Assembly: GCA_003001795.1 (NCBI GenBank)
Contig: PVNI01000005.1
Coordinates: 1-64,000, forward strand
Length of the DNA: 64,000 bases
From: Actinomadura viridilutea
GTDB lineage: Bacteria > Actinomycetota > Actinomycetes > Streptosporangiales > Streptosporangiaceae
Reading direction: 5' to 3'
Part shown: one piece after another, positions 32,154 to 41,228 of the stretch
How positions within the stretch are numbered: the stretch's first letter is position 1
How the letters are laid out: every line of letters begins with the position of its first letter
Position numbers and translations under genes: made by a program
The notes under the pieces: model-generated
The model's input: only the letters and a program-made list of their open reading frames with translations
Database searches by the model: none
What the model was told of the DNA's origin: nothing

Positions 32154-34484
32154 TCAAGGAAGGCTTGCGGCGAGTCGGTGGAGTTCGGCCCATACACGTT
32201 CGTACTGGAGGAAGAGGGCGTCATCCTTGCCGGTGTGATCGTTGCCGCCTAGGTCTGCGATGGCGCGAGCGAGCAGCTGGGCGATGTGGTGTTTGGTGGG
32301 TGGCAGGACGGCGGCATCACGGCGCTGCCTCAGCTTGTCCAGCAGGTGGGCGTAGGGCGACGCGTTGCGCAGGCGTTCCAGTTCCCGGAGTGCGGGCGAC
32401 GTGGCCTTGATGTGCTGCCACGTCTGCCAGTCGAACAGCGACGGGCGTAGGGACTCTATGGCCAGGTGGCACGCAGGCCAGGGCTCCGCCGACAGAACGC
32501 GGGTCACCAGGTACAGGCGCTGCCGGGCGAGGGTCCGGCGTGCGGCTAGGTCGACGGCCGGATCTGGGTCACCGTATAGGTGACGGTGCAGCCGGGCGGT
32601 GGCTTCACGCACTGAGTCCACACGTGGGGAGCCTTGCTCAAGAAGGCGCAAGGCCGTGAGGACGTCCAAGCGTTGGAGCGCACCTTTGGCAAGGCGGGCC
32701 ACGAGTGGGTCTGCTCCTAGGCGGCGTAGGACTCGCCCACCCTTGCGCAGGATCGGTTGGACGCCTCGGTCGCGGCTGAGTTCTCCAACACGCAGGATGC
32801 ATGCAGCCGTCAAGGACCATTCGACGCCGGCGGCGATCATTCCATGACCGATGACCGGCTTGCCGGGATTGATGATGAGGATCACCTCGTCGACGTCGCG
32901 CAGACTGCCGGAGCCGGAGCGGCCGGTCGGCGGGCCCGCGGCTTCCAATGCGGTCCGGATGCGTGCGCGTACTTCGTCTACATCTCCCGGGCCGGTTGGG
33001 AGGGGTGACACGACTTCGGCTTCACCGTCAACCTCGGAGAGGAAGGAGCGGGCCCACGTCGCCAGTGTGCGGGCGCGATCGGCGGACTCGGAGCTGGCAA
33101 GCAGGCGGAGCCGGACGCGCCCGCGCCGCGGAAGGCCATCTCGGCAGGCGGACGCCCATGAGATCACCTTGCGCAGCGCCTCCATGTCTTGGCGGTCGAA
33201 GTCGCGGTCGTCTCTCGGAAGGCCGACCCCCATCAGGACGAGCACGTCGCCGCTGCCCAGAACCGGCCAGGCCGTCCTGTTCCGACTGCTGACCAGGCGT
33301 GGAACGAGGTCTCCGCGCTCCCATGCCTCCGCTTGCTCAATGACCGTGGCGGGGAGCGGCCCCGAGAAGCGTGCGTTGTGAGTGGCCGCCGCCGCATAGA
33401 ACTGTTCCAGGTCGGTATCTCGCAGCATCGCCGCGCATTGGCCGGTGACGGTGCGCGGCAAGCGTTGACGGGCTCGGCGGATCAGCGTGGCAGTGCCGCG
33501 TTCGACGTCCCTGCGCGTCAAGCGTGCCACCAGGTCGGTGATGGCCTCACGGGTCTGACGCGGCAGCTTCTCTCGTTCGCGTTCGAGACGCCTGGACAGT
33601 TGCTCGCCGAACCAAGCTCGCAGAAGGGACTGGTCGATGACCTCTCCCCGCGCGGCGCGCTCGAAGAAAGCCGCCTGGACTGTCGGCCAGAGTTCAGCGA
33701 GCTTCGCGAGTTGACCCGACGTGAGGCCAGCCACTCCACAGGTCTGGGCCGCTTGAACGGCTGGGCCGGTGTCGGCCCGTTGCCGCGCGGCCAGCAGACG
33801 CCAGATTTCGGCTCCGTCGGGGTCCAGTTCAGCGAGTTCGTCCCAGAAGCGGTGTCGCAGCAACCAGTCGTACAGCCGATCTCTGGGGTCGATCAGGTCG
33901 GTGAGCCGGTAAGCGGAGGCTACGTCGTCGACGGGCACCAGGGTCGCGGGCACGTCCGCTTCGAGAGCGGCCATGAGGGCTCCGACCCCGAGGGCGAAGG
34001 AGCCCGCCCCGAACGTCAGCAGACATTCGGCAGGCTTCATGTCTGCGAGGACCGCCCTACACGGACCTACAGAATGGCGGATCGTCGGCTCTGCGATTTC
34101 CGCGACGCGAACATGTACGGGGCTGGACTGACGGCCGAACGCGCTGGGCAGATGGCACAGCGCGCGGCGCAGGTCATGCGCATGGGCGGCGTACGGCTTC
34201 ACACCGGGCCGGTGGGAGTTCACCGTGCCGAGCAATACAACCGCGTCGACATCGAGCCCAGCGGCGGCCAGGCCGTCGAATACCTTCCGCAGTGGGCGAT
34301 CACCACGGCGGGCAGCGTCCAACCCCTCGATGAAGTCCGCTGGTACCTCGAGGGAGGACTTCTGCGAGAAGATCAGATCACCACTGCCGACAGGGTGAAA
34401 CAACACCGTCTTGACCGGAGCAGCCTCTGCCCCCTGCGCCGCGTCGGCCGTCCCAGGCTCGCACTTATGAACGGTCAGCAACAC
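32154..34484 (-). CDS. Large protein with two CARF-like domains
   Basis: About 776 residues from a GTG at 34484; GTGs at 34511 and 34406 are alternatives and none has a clear ribosome-binding site. Residues 25–190 look like a CARF Rossmann fold: TVLFHPVGSGDL, AVVLLGTVNS, then LLTFGAGSFALGVGALMAAL before TLVPVDD. Residues 410–575 show a second one: VLVLMG, VRLRLLASSESAD, and VILIINPGKPVIGHGMIAAG, close to the NxTGGTKxM-type signature of cyclic oligoadenylate sensors. A helical segment of ~220 residues separates them and ~200 helical residues follow. No HEPN, PD-D/ExK or protease motif is evident. It is a probable accessory sensor of the neighbouring cyclase-type Cas10. Fold assignment is by eye. 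Confidence 0.6.
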   Translation of the reverse strand: MLLTVHKCEPGTADAAQGAEAAPVKTVLFHPVGSGDLIFSQKSSLEVPADFIEGLDAARRGDRPLRKVFDGLAAAGLDVDAVVLLGTVNSHRPGVKPYAAHAHDLRRALCHLPSAFGRQSSPVHVRVAEIAEPTIRHSVGPCRAVLADMKPAECLLTFGAGSFALGVGALMAALEADVPATLVPVDDVASAYRLTDLIDPRDRLYDWLLRHRFWDELAELDPDGAEIWRLLAARQRADTGPAVQAAQTCGVAGLTSGQLAKLAELWPTVQAAFFERAARGEVIDQSLLRAWFGEQLSRRLEREREKLPRQTREAITDLVARLTRRDVERGTATLIRRARQRLPRTVTGQCAAMLRDTDLEQFYAAAATHNARFSGPLPATVIEQAEAWERGDLVPRLVSSRNRTAWPVLGSGDVLVLMGVGLPRDDRDFDRQDMEALRKVISWASACRDGLPRRGRVRLRLLASSESADRARTLATWARSFLSEVDGEAEVVSPLPTGPGDVDEVRARIRTALEAAGPPTGRSGSGSLRDVDEVILIINPGKPVIGHGMIAAGVEWSLTAACILRVGELSRDRGVQPILRKGGRVLRRLGADPLVARLAKGALQRLDVLTALRLLEQGSPRVDSVREATARLHRHLYGDPDPAVDLAARRTLARQRLYLVTRVLSAEPWPACHLAIESLRPSLFDWQTWQHIKATSPALRELERLRNASPYAHLLDKLRQRRDAAVLPPTKHHIAQLLARAIADLGGNDHTGKDDALFLQYERVWAELHRLAASLP

Positions 34485-34652
34485 CAACCCCGAACGCCCA
34501 CGACTCCCCACCCATTGTGGCCCTCTGGGCCGACTGAAGGGCGGTGATGGGCACCTTGGTTCTCGGACCCGTTCGACACGCGACGGCAGCGCCAACACCA
34601 GAGCGAGGGGGCGGCACGTACGGCCTGTCAGCGTCGAGGGCGACCGCGGGCG

Positions 34653-34681
34653 GTGGTGATAGCTCCAGGTGATCAGCAGAC
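34653..34681 (-). repeat. Solitary degenerate CRISPR repeat
   Basis: GGTGATAGCTCCAGG followed by TGATCAGCAGAC matches the array repeat with a few changes and one missing base. It stands alone 740 bases left of array 4 and overlaps the 5' side of the dual-CARF gene region. Orientation is the same as the arrays. It is probably the trace of a lost or eroded array. Confidence 0.6.
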
Positions 34682-34699
34682 ATGGGCTCACTCCCGGAG

Positions 34700-35421
34700 T
34701 GGCCCGTCACAAGATGCAAGGCCCATGTCCGAACGTGATGTGCTCATTCCCGTCGGGAAAACGCTCACGTAGACCAGTGACACAAGCTGGCCGAGAAACC
34801 CTTCGGAAGATCGCGGGAGAAGGTTTGGGGCCGGCCCACGGCCGCCTTCCCTCTGCGAGCTCGCCCCCGGCCACGAGGGGCCTCACAGCTGATCGACACG
34901 GTGGTCTGAGCTGCGGATCGGGCCGCTGCTGAGGGACGCCGCGGACTGTGGAAGTCCGGGCCGTTGGTGACGGCACCACGGAAGTGGACCGCGCCGCCCT
35001 GGAGGAGTCGTACACACACGTCCTGTGCGGGGCCGGTGAGGCGACCGAGGGCTGTTGCTGACCGGAGGCGCGGCTGACGGAGGCAAGGAGGCATGGCTGA
35101 TGCCGGCATGGGGCATGGTTGCGGCCGGGAGACGACTCCTAACGCCGAGAATCCTGGTTCCAGGACGCCATGGCGGGATTCTCTGTCATACGTCTGGTCG
35201 CGGTGCCCCGGTCAGGTTATGGCGGACCGGGGCACCGCATGCCGATGTGATTTGCGCAAGAACCTTCATGATCACGGTGCACGCCTGCTGATCCTTGCGG
35301 CAGTGAGCCCACCGGGATACTCGGCGAGTCACTGCTTGACGTCGGGTCCCACGGATGCCTCGAAGCTGCGCGAGGTGGCGGACGTGAGTGGTGCGAGGGC
35401 GGCGGTCACGGACCGGCGGCC
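34700..35421. other. 720-base stretch without a convincing gene
   Basis: It lies between the solitary repeat and array 4. Open frames are short and of shadow composition. It probably contains decayed array and regulatory sequence, but nothing specific can be named. Confidence 0.4.
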
Positions 35422-36448
35422 GTTGCGATACCTCCAGGGTGATCAGCGGACCTCGTCGCCGGGTCCCGCACCTGGCGGGACCAGTTGCGATACCTCCAGG
35501 GTGATCAGCGGACGCCACGAGATGTGGCCATGCCCCACCATCAGCGCGCTGTTGCGATACCTCCAGAGTGATCAGCGGACCTTCGCCGGGCGGAAGGTCG
35601 CGCACCGGCCGGGGCGGTTGCGATACCTCCAGGGTGATCAGCGGACCCGAGATCGTCGACGACGACGCCCCGACCACCGGCACCAGTTGCGATACCTCCA
35701 GGGTGATCAGCGGACGGGCTGGCAGTCTTGAGCGCACTATCGCTGCGCTGGAGTTGCGATACCTCCAGGGTGATCAGCGGACGGGCTGGCAGTCTTGAGC
35801 GCACTATCGCTGCGCTGGAGTTGCGATACCTCCAGGGTGATCAGCGGACGGGCTGGCAGTCTTGAGCGCACTATCGCTGCGCTGGAGTTGCGATACCTCC
35901 AGGGTGATCAGCGGACAAGCTCCGCCGCCGTGACGGCAGTGCAGGCCTTGCGTTGCGATACCTCCAGGGTGATCAGCGGACACGTCGCCATCGGCCACGC
36001 CCGCCGGCTTGTTGATGTTGCGATACCTCCAGGGTGATCAGCGGACTCGAGGCCAGCGGCGGCCTCAACAGCGACCCGCTCACGTTGCGATACCTCCAGG
36101 GTGATCAGCGGACCCGAGGACAAAGAGGCCGGGAGGTTCCTGGTCGCCTTGTTGCGATACCTCCAGGGTGATCAGCGGACAGGCGCTGTACCGCACCGCG
36201 GGCGGCCGGTACGTCATGTTGCGATACCTCCAGGGTGATCAGCGGACAGGGGCGCCGCGAGTGGGACGGTCACAACATGGTGTTGCGATACCTCCAGGGT
36301 GATCAGCGGACCGGCACCCGTCCCGTCGGTGAGGGTGATCTGCTGGGGTTGCGATACCTCCAGGGTGATCAGCGGACCCGGGAGATCCTGGATGCCCGCA
36401 TTGACGCGTACGAGGACGGTTGCGATACCTCCAGGGTGATCAGCGGAC
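35422..36448 (-). CRISPR. CRISPR array 4 (16 repeats, one spacer triplicated)
   Basis: Repeats of the 30-base type begin at 35422, 35484, 35551, 35617, 35686, 35753, 35820, 35887, 35952, 36017, 36084, 36151, 36218, 36282, 36348 and 36419. The same 37-base spacer (starting GGGCTGGCAG) occupies 35716–35752, 35783–35819 and 35850–35886, a tandem triplication of one repeat–spacer unit. The repeat at 35551 has CCAGAGTG. The leader is at the right, facing the 3' end of the type III operon. Confidence 0.98.
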
Positions 36449-36543
36449 CCGAGGGTAAAGTCGCAGGTCATAGCGACAGTTCGGGGGCCGTAGACGACAG
36501 TTTTTGCAGCAGTCCGGCGGTTATGCAACTGTGCAGGTCAGAC
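36449..36543 (-). promoter_or_regulatory. CRISPR leader of array 4
   Basis: Starts CCGAGGGTAAAGTCGCAGGT and ends TGTGCAGGTCAG. Nearly identical to leader 3 in the middle (GACGACAGTTTTTGCAGCAG). It holds the promoter for leftward array transcription, inferred from position. Confidence 0.85.
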
Positions 36544-36883
36544 GGGTATGAGACCGGCTGTGGAAGGCCACCGAGAGATGGGTCGTCGAACGCCCGCTGC
36601 GTGCTGAGGCGGTGTTGAGGTGAGTCCGCAACACTCCACTCCGAGAAGGACGCTGAGCTGCAGGATGCTGACAAACACGGACCTCAGCATGGGCCGTCGA
36701 CCACCAAGGAGGAGTTGCCTGGTCCACCGGATAGCGTCGCACTTCCCACGCCGGAACCAGAGTGACTGCGGCGACGGCGACGCCAGCCACGACGTGTTGC
36801 TGGAAGACCTTCGTGGACGCAGGGTGGGCCGTTTCGGGTCAGCACGAAGCCGCCTGGCAAGCGCGCTTCGATGTCTCGATTGA
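36544..36883. other. Gap between leader 4 and the type III operon
   Basis: 340 bases with only short shadow frames. No terminator hairpin stands out downstream of the operon, so read-through from the type III operon into array 4 is possible. Confidence 0.4.
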
Positions 36884-39085
36884 TCAACGCTTGGCCCGTT
36901 GTTTCTTGTCGCTTTCGGAACGCTCTTCCTTGAAGGTTGGGAGTGGGGTCCGGTCCCGGTCCTCTGCCGCGGGGAGAGAGCGTCCGCGGCCTTTCGCCAT
37001 CTTGAGCTTCTTGTGCTCGTCCTTGGCCGTTTTCTCGTTAGCTGTGAACCAGGCGTAGGAGCGGCCGCGCGGGTCCGGGGGTGTGGGCACGCCGGGAGCG
37101 AGCTTGTCGGGGTGGGCGCGGGGATAGCGGACGGGTAGCTCCGGTACGCCCGAGGCCGCCGCGAGGAAGGCGGCTTTCACGTGGCGCAGGGATTCGTGGC
37201 CGAGCAGGTCTTCGAACGCCTGCCGGCACTTGTCGTAGACGGGTCGAGGATCAGCGTCAGGGAGTTCGCCGGAGAGACTTCGGTAGTACTCGGACCACTG
37301 GTCGCCGCTGAGCAGGCTCGTCCCGCTGAAGTCGATGTGGAGCCGTACGCTGCCGAACCCCAAGGGCTTGCCCAGGCCGAGCCGGTGGAAGTGGTCGCGT
37401 GGCAGGGACAGCAGCCACAGCAGCGCACCGAGTTCCACTTCGTCCAGGTCTTGGACGTGGATGTCAAAGGAGAAGGTGACTCCTTGGTTGACCCAGCCGC
37501 GGATGGAGCGGTTCTGGTTGTCGCGCTGCTCATGGGCGGTGGTCTTGAAGCCGCGCTTGTCCCGGGTCGGCTGAAGGTCGTCTTCGTTCTCGGGCTTGCG
37601 TGGGCGGCGGTATTCGCGGAAGCCCACGCCCCCCGCGACTGAAGACTGGGTGGGATCCAGGCCTGGCCCTGGCTCCTGCCAGTACTTGGGCCTGTCGGCG
37701 ACCCTTGCGTGGTGCCAGTAGACCTTGCGGCCGCGTAGGCCGCGGTCGCCAAGGTACAGGTCGTGTTTCATGATGCCGTCGGGGACGGGACGGTGCGGAG
37801 CGTCCGGGCTTTCCGCCAGGTAGAAGCGGCCCTGGCTGGGTTTGGGCTGGCTCAGGATGGCCAGCGGCAGTCCCTCGCCGTCGAACCGGGTGACGGCCTC
37901 GTCTGCCGACTTGTCGCAAGTGACCGGGCCGATGCGCAGGTGTCCGCGGTAGGCGGCGGGTCGAGTGCCTGAGCCTTGTGGGGCCACCCAGCCGAACACC
38001 CGGTCGGCCGGGGACAGTTCGTCGTAGGTGCGCGCAGGGTGCAGCGATTCCGGCAGCATCTCGGCGGGCGTCTTGGCGGAGATGTCACGCGGGATCAGCA
38101 CAGGGTAGAGCCCCAGGACCTTGCCATCCTCTATCCGCGCGTAGCACAGGGTGCCGGGCTTCAGCTTCCTGCGTTCCTCGTCCACCAGGTGAGGGCTCCA
38201 GGCGAGCTTGCCGATCTCATTGGCGATGTATTCGTCCGCTCTGTACGTACAGCCGTTCACCTGGCGTTCGTGGAGCTCCTTGTCGGTGTGCGCGTCGATG
38301 TAGCTGGCCATCAGCGCGTTCCAGCGCCTCACGACGCCTTCGCCTCGCGCGGTCTTGGGTTTCCTTCCACCGCGAGGGGCGCGGTAGAACACCCTCTCGT
38401 ACTTCTTGTCCACCGCGTTGCGGCCTGTGATGTACGCGTACCCCTCGACGACCCGCTCACCTGTGTAGTTCGGCGGCACGATGGACAAGACCTTGTACCC
38501 GCTGCGTTGTCCCTTGATACAAGCTCTCACCTTCTCGCCATGATTGGGCAGGCGATCGTTGAGCAGGGCACCCTTGTACTTGTTGAGGGCGTCTTCATAG
38601 GCGGGGAGCCAGCCCTGCTCGAGAATCTCGACTTCGACTTCGTCCGGGTCCTCTGAGACGGACCTGACGCGGACGGGGGTCATGTCCAGCGCGTCGTCCG
38701 CGATGCGGCGCCAGCCGAGGGGGCGGGTGTGCGGGCCGTCGTGGACGTCGAAGACGCCGAAGCGGGAATTGGTGATCGCCTCGTAGGCCGAGCGCAGCAT
38801 GCCTTTGACGGCGGTGGCGGGCAGGTGCGGCCTGCCGTCGCGGGTCAGCACCGGGTAGACGAAGTGGTCGTCGCCGATGTGCTGGGCGCGGGCGGTGTCG
38901 AGCAGGAGCAGCGGCGTTTTCACCGTGAGGACGACCTTGATCTTCCCGGTCCAGCGGTCGGGGTGCAGCCGGTGGTGGCCGAGCGGGCGGCGGTCGCGCA
39001 ACGGCTCGGGCAGGTTCTCTCGAGGGAAGGCCGGCACGAACGTGTAAGGGTTGAGGAACTCGTCCAGGCCGTGCTGGTCGGTCAT
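36884..39085 (-). CDS. Cas7-with-insertion RAMP protein (TIGR03986-like), type III-Dv
   Basis: A 733-residue RAMP-family protein; ATG overlaps the csx19 stop (ATGA). The Cas7 motif HLPATAVKGMLRSAYEA (87–103) is near the N-terminus and the glycine-rich GLGKPLGFGSVRL is near residue 575. The ~450 residues between exceed a standard Cas7 by far and form the insertion (VEGYAYITGRN, LGLYPVLIPRDIS, and a region rich in basic residues). This matches the TIGR03986 RAMP family and the Cas7-insertion subunit of type III-Dv complexes, which sits at the 3' end of the crRNA. The tail is lysine- and arginine-rich. It is last in a five-gene overlapping operon. Confidence 0.88.
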   Translation of the reverse strand: MTDQHGLDEFLNPYTFVPAFPRENLPEPLRDRRPLGHHRLHPDRWTGKIKVVLTVKTPLLLLDTARAQHIGDDHFVYPVLTRDGRPHLPATAVKGMLRSAYEAITNSRFGVFDVHDGPHTRPLGWRRIADDALDMTPVRVRSVSEDPDEVEVEILEQGWLPAYEDALNKYKGALLNDRLPNHGEKVRACIKGQRSGYKVLSIVPPNYTGERVVEGYAYITGRNAVDKKYERVFYRAPRGGRKPKTARGEGVVRRWNALMASYIDAHTDKELHERQVNGCTYRADEYIANEIGKLAWSPHLVDEERRKLKPGTLCYARIEDGKVLGLYPVLIPRDISAKTPAEMLPESLHPARTYDELSPADRVFGWVAPQGSGTRPAAYRGHLRIGPVTCDKSADEAVTRFDGEGLPLAILSQPKPSQGRFYLAESPDAPHRPVPDGIMKHDLYLGDRGLRGRKVYWHHARVADRPKYWQEPGPGLDPTQSSVAGGVGFREYRRPRKPENEDDLQPTRDKRGFKTTAHEQRDNQNRSIRGWVNQGVTFSFDIHVQDLDEVELGALLWLLSLPRDHFHRLGLGKPLGFGSVRLHIDFSGTSLLSGDQWSEYYRSLSGELPDADPRPVYDKCRQAFEDLLGHESLRHVKAAFLAAASGVPELPVRYPRAHPDKLAPGVPTPPDPRGRSYAWFTANEKTAKDEHKKLKMAKGRGRSLPAAEDRDRTPLPTFKEERSESDKKQRAKR

Positions 39086-39642
39086 GAGGCGTCCCCAGGT
39101 CGGGCGGTTTCCAGGTGCAGCAGGCGTTCTTCGGCCACGTAGGCGTTGCCGTGCTCGGGGTCGCGGGCGACGTATTCGCGGGTCACGAGCACGGCGCGTT
39201 CACCGGCGGGAACCGTGGCCGGGACGTCGAGGGCTCCGATGCGGGCCGAGGTCAGGGTCGTCCAGCCGGTGTCGTGGTGGGCGGCGGCGCGTCCCCAGAG
39301 CAGATATTCGCCGCGGAGGACGTCCACGGCTCGGATGGGTTCGTGGCGCTCTTCGAACTGTTCGGGGAGCGCGGCGGCGTCCTCCGTGAGCGTCACGGCG
39401 CGTCCGTGTCCGTCGTCGATGTTCAGCCAGCGCAACTCGACGTCGTCGGAGAAGACGCGGGCGTCGAATACCTCCTCTAGAGGGACTGAGCCGTCGCGCA
39501 ATGAGACGCGGCCGTCGTCGACGCGGGCGACGTAGTAGCGGCGCGGCGTCTGGAACAAACCGATCGACGTGCCGGGCGGGGCGGCGTGCCGCAGAGCCCA
39601 GTCGAGGGTGACGCCGTCGCGGGCGGCGGAGAACAGCATCAT
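39082..39642 (-). CDS. csx19: Csx19, small subunit of type III-D
   Basis: A 186-residue protein; the first ATG of ATGATG overlaps the previous stop. The hallmark VFDARVFSDDVELRWL near residues 60–75 and the closing segments EYLLWGRA and RIGALDVPATVP match the TIGR03984/Csx19 family. Csx19 is a type III-D-specific subunit that contacts Cas10 and the backbone. It couples to genes on both sides by four-base overlaps. Confidence 0.88.
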   Translation of the reverse strand: MMLFSAARDGVTLDWALRHAAPPGTSIGLFQTPRRYYVARVDDGRVSLRDGSVPLEEVFDARVFSDDVELRWLNIDDGHGRAVTLTEDAAALPEQFEERHEPIRAVDVLRGEYLLWGRAAAHHDTGWTTLTSARIGALDVPATVPAGERAVLVTREYVARDPEHGNAYVAEERLLHLETARPGDAS

Positions 39643-41228
39643 GCGGCGCTCTCCAGGTAGGCGGTCCAGGCCTGTTGCAGGGCGGGGTCGGTGAGAACTT
39701 CGTCCAACGTCGCACCGTCCCAGCGCCAGCCGGTGAACGTGATCGATTCGACGATGACGTCTCCGAAGCCGCGGTTGACCATGCCTCCGAGCGGGAGCCG
39801 GTGCTGCCGCAGATCGCGGAGGACGAGCAGGACCAGCGCCAGTGCCGTCTCGCGGTAGCGGCCGAGACGGGTCAGGTCGATGGTGAGCCGGATCGGCTCC
39901 CATTTGACCCCGTGAGGTTCCAGGACGCTGAACAGACGGCCGTGTGCGGCGCCGCCCGTCCAGCGGTCGATGGCGACGTGGTCGGCTTGGTCCATGCCGC
40001 GTTCGGCGAGGCGGTCGCGCACACTGTCGGGCAGCCTGGGACGTTCGGTGGGGTCGGACGCGGCGTCGTCCGTGCCGAGCGTCAGAGCATCCCAGAGTTC
40101 AGACGGCACCTCGGTACGGCTGGTGCAGTCGTCGGCCAGGAGGGCGCCGGCACCCCAGGGGTGCGTGTCGTCGCCAGTGGACGAGGTGCGGGCGGTGCCG
40201 AACAGGGCCTTCACCGCGTCGAGTTCGTCGAGCTGGTCGCGGAAGGCTTCGCTGTGGTGACGGGCGGACCCGGTCGGCTCGGCGATGCGTGCGTCCACGC
40301 CCCGGACGGTGCGTTCGATGAATTCCGCGTGGCTGCGCAGCGCTCCTTTGATCGAACTGCCGCTGAGGGTCAGGACGAGCGCATCGCGGCCCAGTCGGCG
40401 GGTGGTGAGCGGCAGCGCGCCGATCGAGGCGCCTTCCTGTCCCGCACGCACCATGACGGGTGCGGCGGGTCGCCACTCGACGCGGATGGTCAGGGTCTCC
40501 CGGCGGGGCGGCAGTTCCGGGTCTGCGGAGGGCGTCTCGGTGGGGGTGACGGGCGCCGACTCACCGCGGAGCAGGGCGAAGAGGCCGTCCGGGCTGGTGA
40601 AGTCGTGTTCCTGCACGGAGAGCGGCGACGGCAGCAGTTCCACGACGCCCAGGCCGCGGCCGGTTGCGGCGCCCAGCCGGATTTCGGCAGCGGCCAGTGC
40701 CGCGATCAGGGTGTGCAGCCGGGCCCGGTCACGCTGGCGGTCGGCGTCAGTGGTCTCGATGTCGAGTTCGAACCGCAGGTAGGCGCCGGGTGGGACGATC
40801 GTGCGGGCGTACAGGATCTCGGAGGCGGCGGTGCCGGTGACGCGGTCGATGCCGACGCCGGGGCGGGACTCCAGCGTCGAGGGGTCGATGGGGTCGGCCG
40901 GCAGTCCGTCGGCGTCGGTGGCGGTGCTCGCGGCGATGACGCCGTCGCGGACGACGACGCGGCTGGCGTGGCCGCGGTCGGGGTCGGTGTCGTCGATGAA
41001 TCCCCACAGTTCGTTGAGGGCGTCGTCCGCGGCGCCACGCATCCAGGCGCGCAGAGCCCCGGCCAAGCTGGTGCCGGGAACGTAGACGCGGCCTTGTCCG
41101 TCGACGGCGACGGGCAGCGCCTCGGCAGGGTCCACGGCGATGCCGCCGACGTGCAGCGGCGTCTTGGTGCGCAGCCAGCCGCGCACGCGCAGCCGCACTT
41201 CCAGCGGGCGTCCGACGCGATCCGTCAT
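39639..41228 (-). CDS. Cas7-2x: two fused Csm3-like RAMP domains
   Basis: A 529-residue protein holding two Cas7 units. The first has TPLHVGGIAVD (24–33) and PGTSLAGALRAWMRG (51–65). The second has VMVRAGQEG and LSGSSIKGALRSHAEF near residue 290. Each ends with a glycine-rich loop (GAATGRGLGVVEL and LGGMVNRGFGDVIV). This is the double backbone subunit of type III-Dv complexes, which holds crRNA and contributes target-RNA cleavage sites. I did not assign the catalytic aspartates individually. The start overlaps the upstream stop (ATGA). Confidence 0.88.
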   Translation of the reverse strand: MTDRVGRPLEVRLRVRGWLRTKTPLHVGGIAVDPAEALPVAVDGQGRVYVPGTSLAGALRAWMRGAADDALNELWGFIDDTDPDRGHASRVVVRDGVIAASTATDADGLPADPIDPSTLESRPGVGIDRVTGTAASEILYARTIVPPGAYLRFELDIETTDADRQRDRARLHTLIAALAAAEIRLGAATGRGLGVVELLPSPLSVQEHDFTSPDGLFALLRGESAPVTPTETPSADPELPPRRETLTIRVEWRPAAPVMVRAGQEGASIGALPLTTRRLGRDALVLTLSGSSIKGALRSHAEFIERTVRGVDARIAEPTGSARHHSEAFRDQLDELDAVKALFGTARTSSTGDDTHPWGAGALLADDCTSRTEVPSELWDALTLGTDDAASDPTERPRLPDSVRDRLAERGMDQADHVAIDRWTGGAAHGRLFSVLEPHGVKWEPIRLTIDLTRLGRYRETALALVLLVLRDLRQHRLPLGGMVNRGFGDVIVESITFTGWRWDGATLDEVLTDPALQQAWTAYLESAA

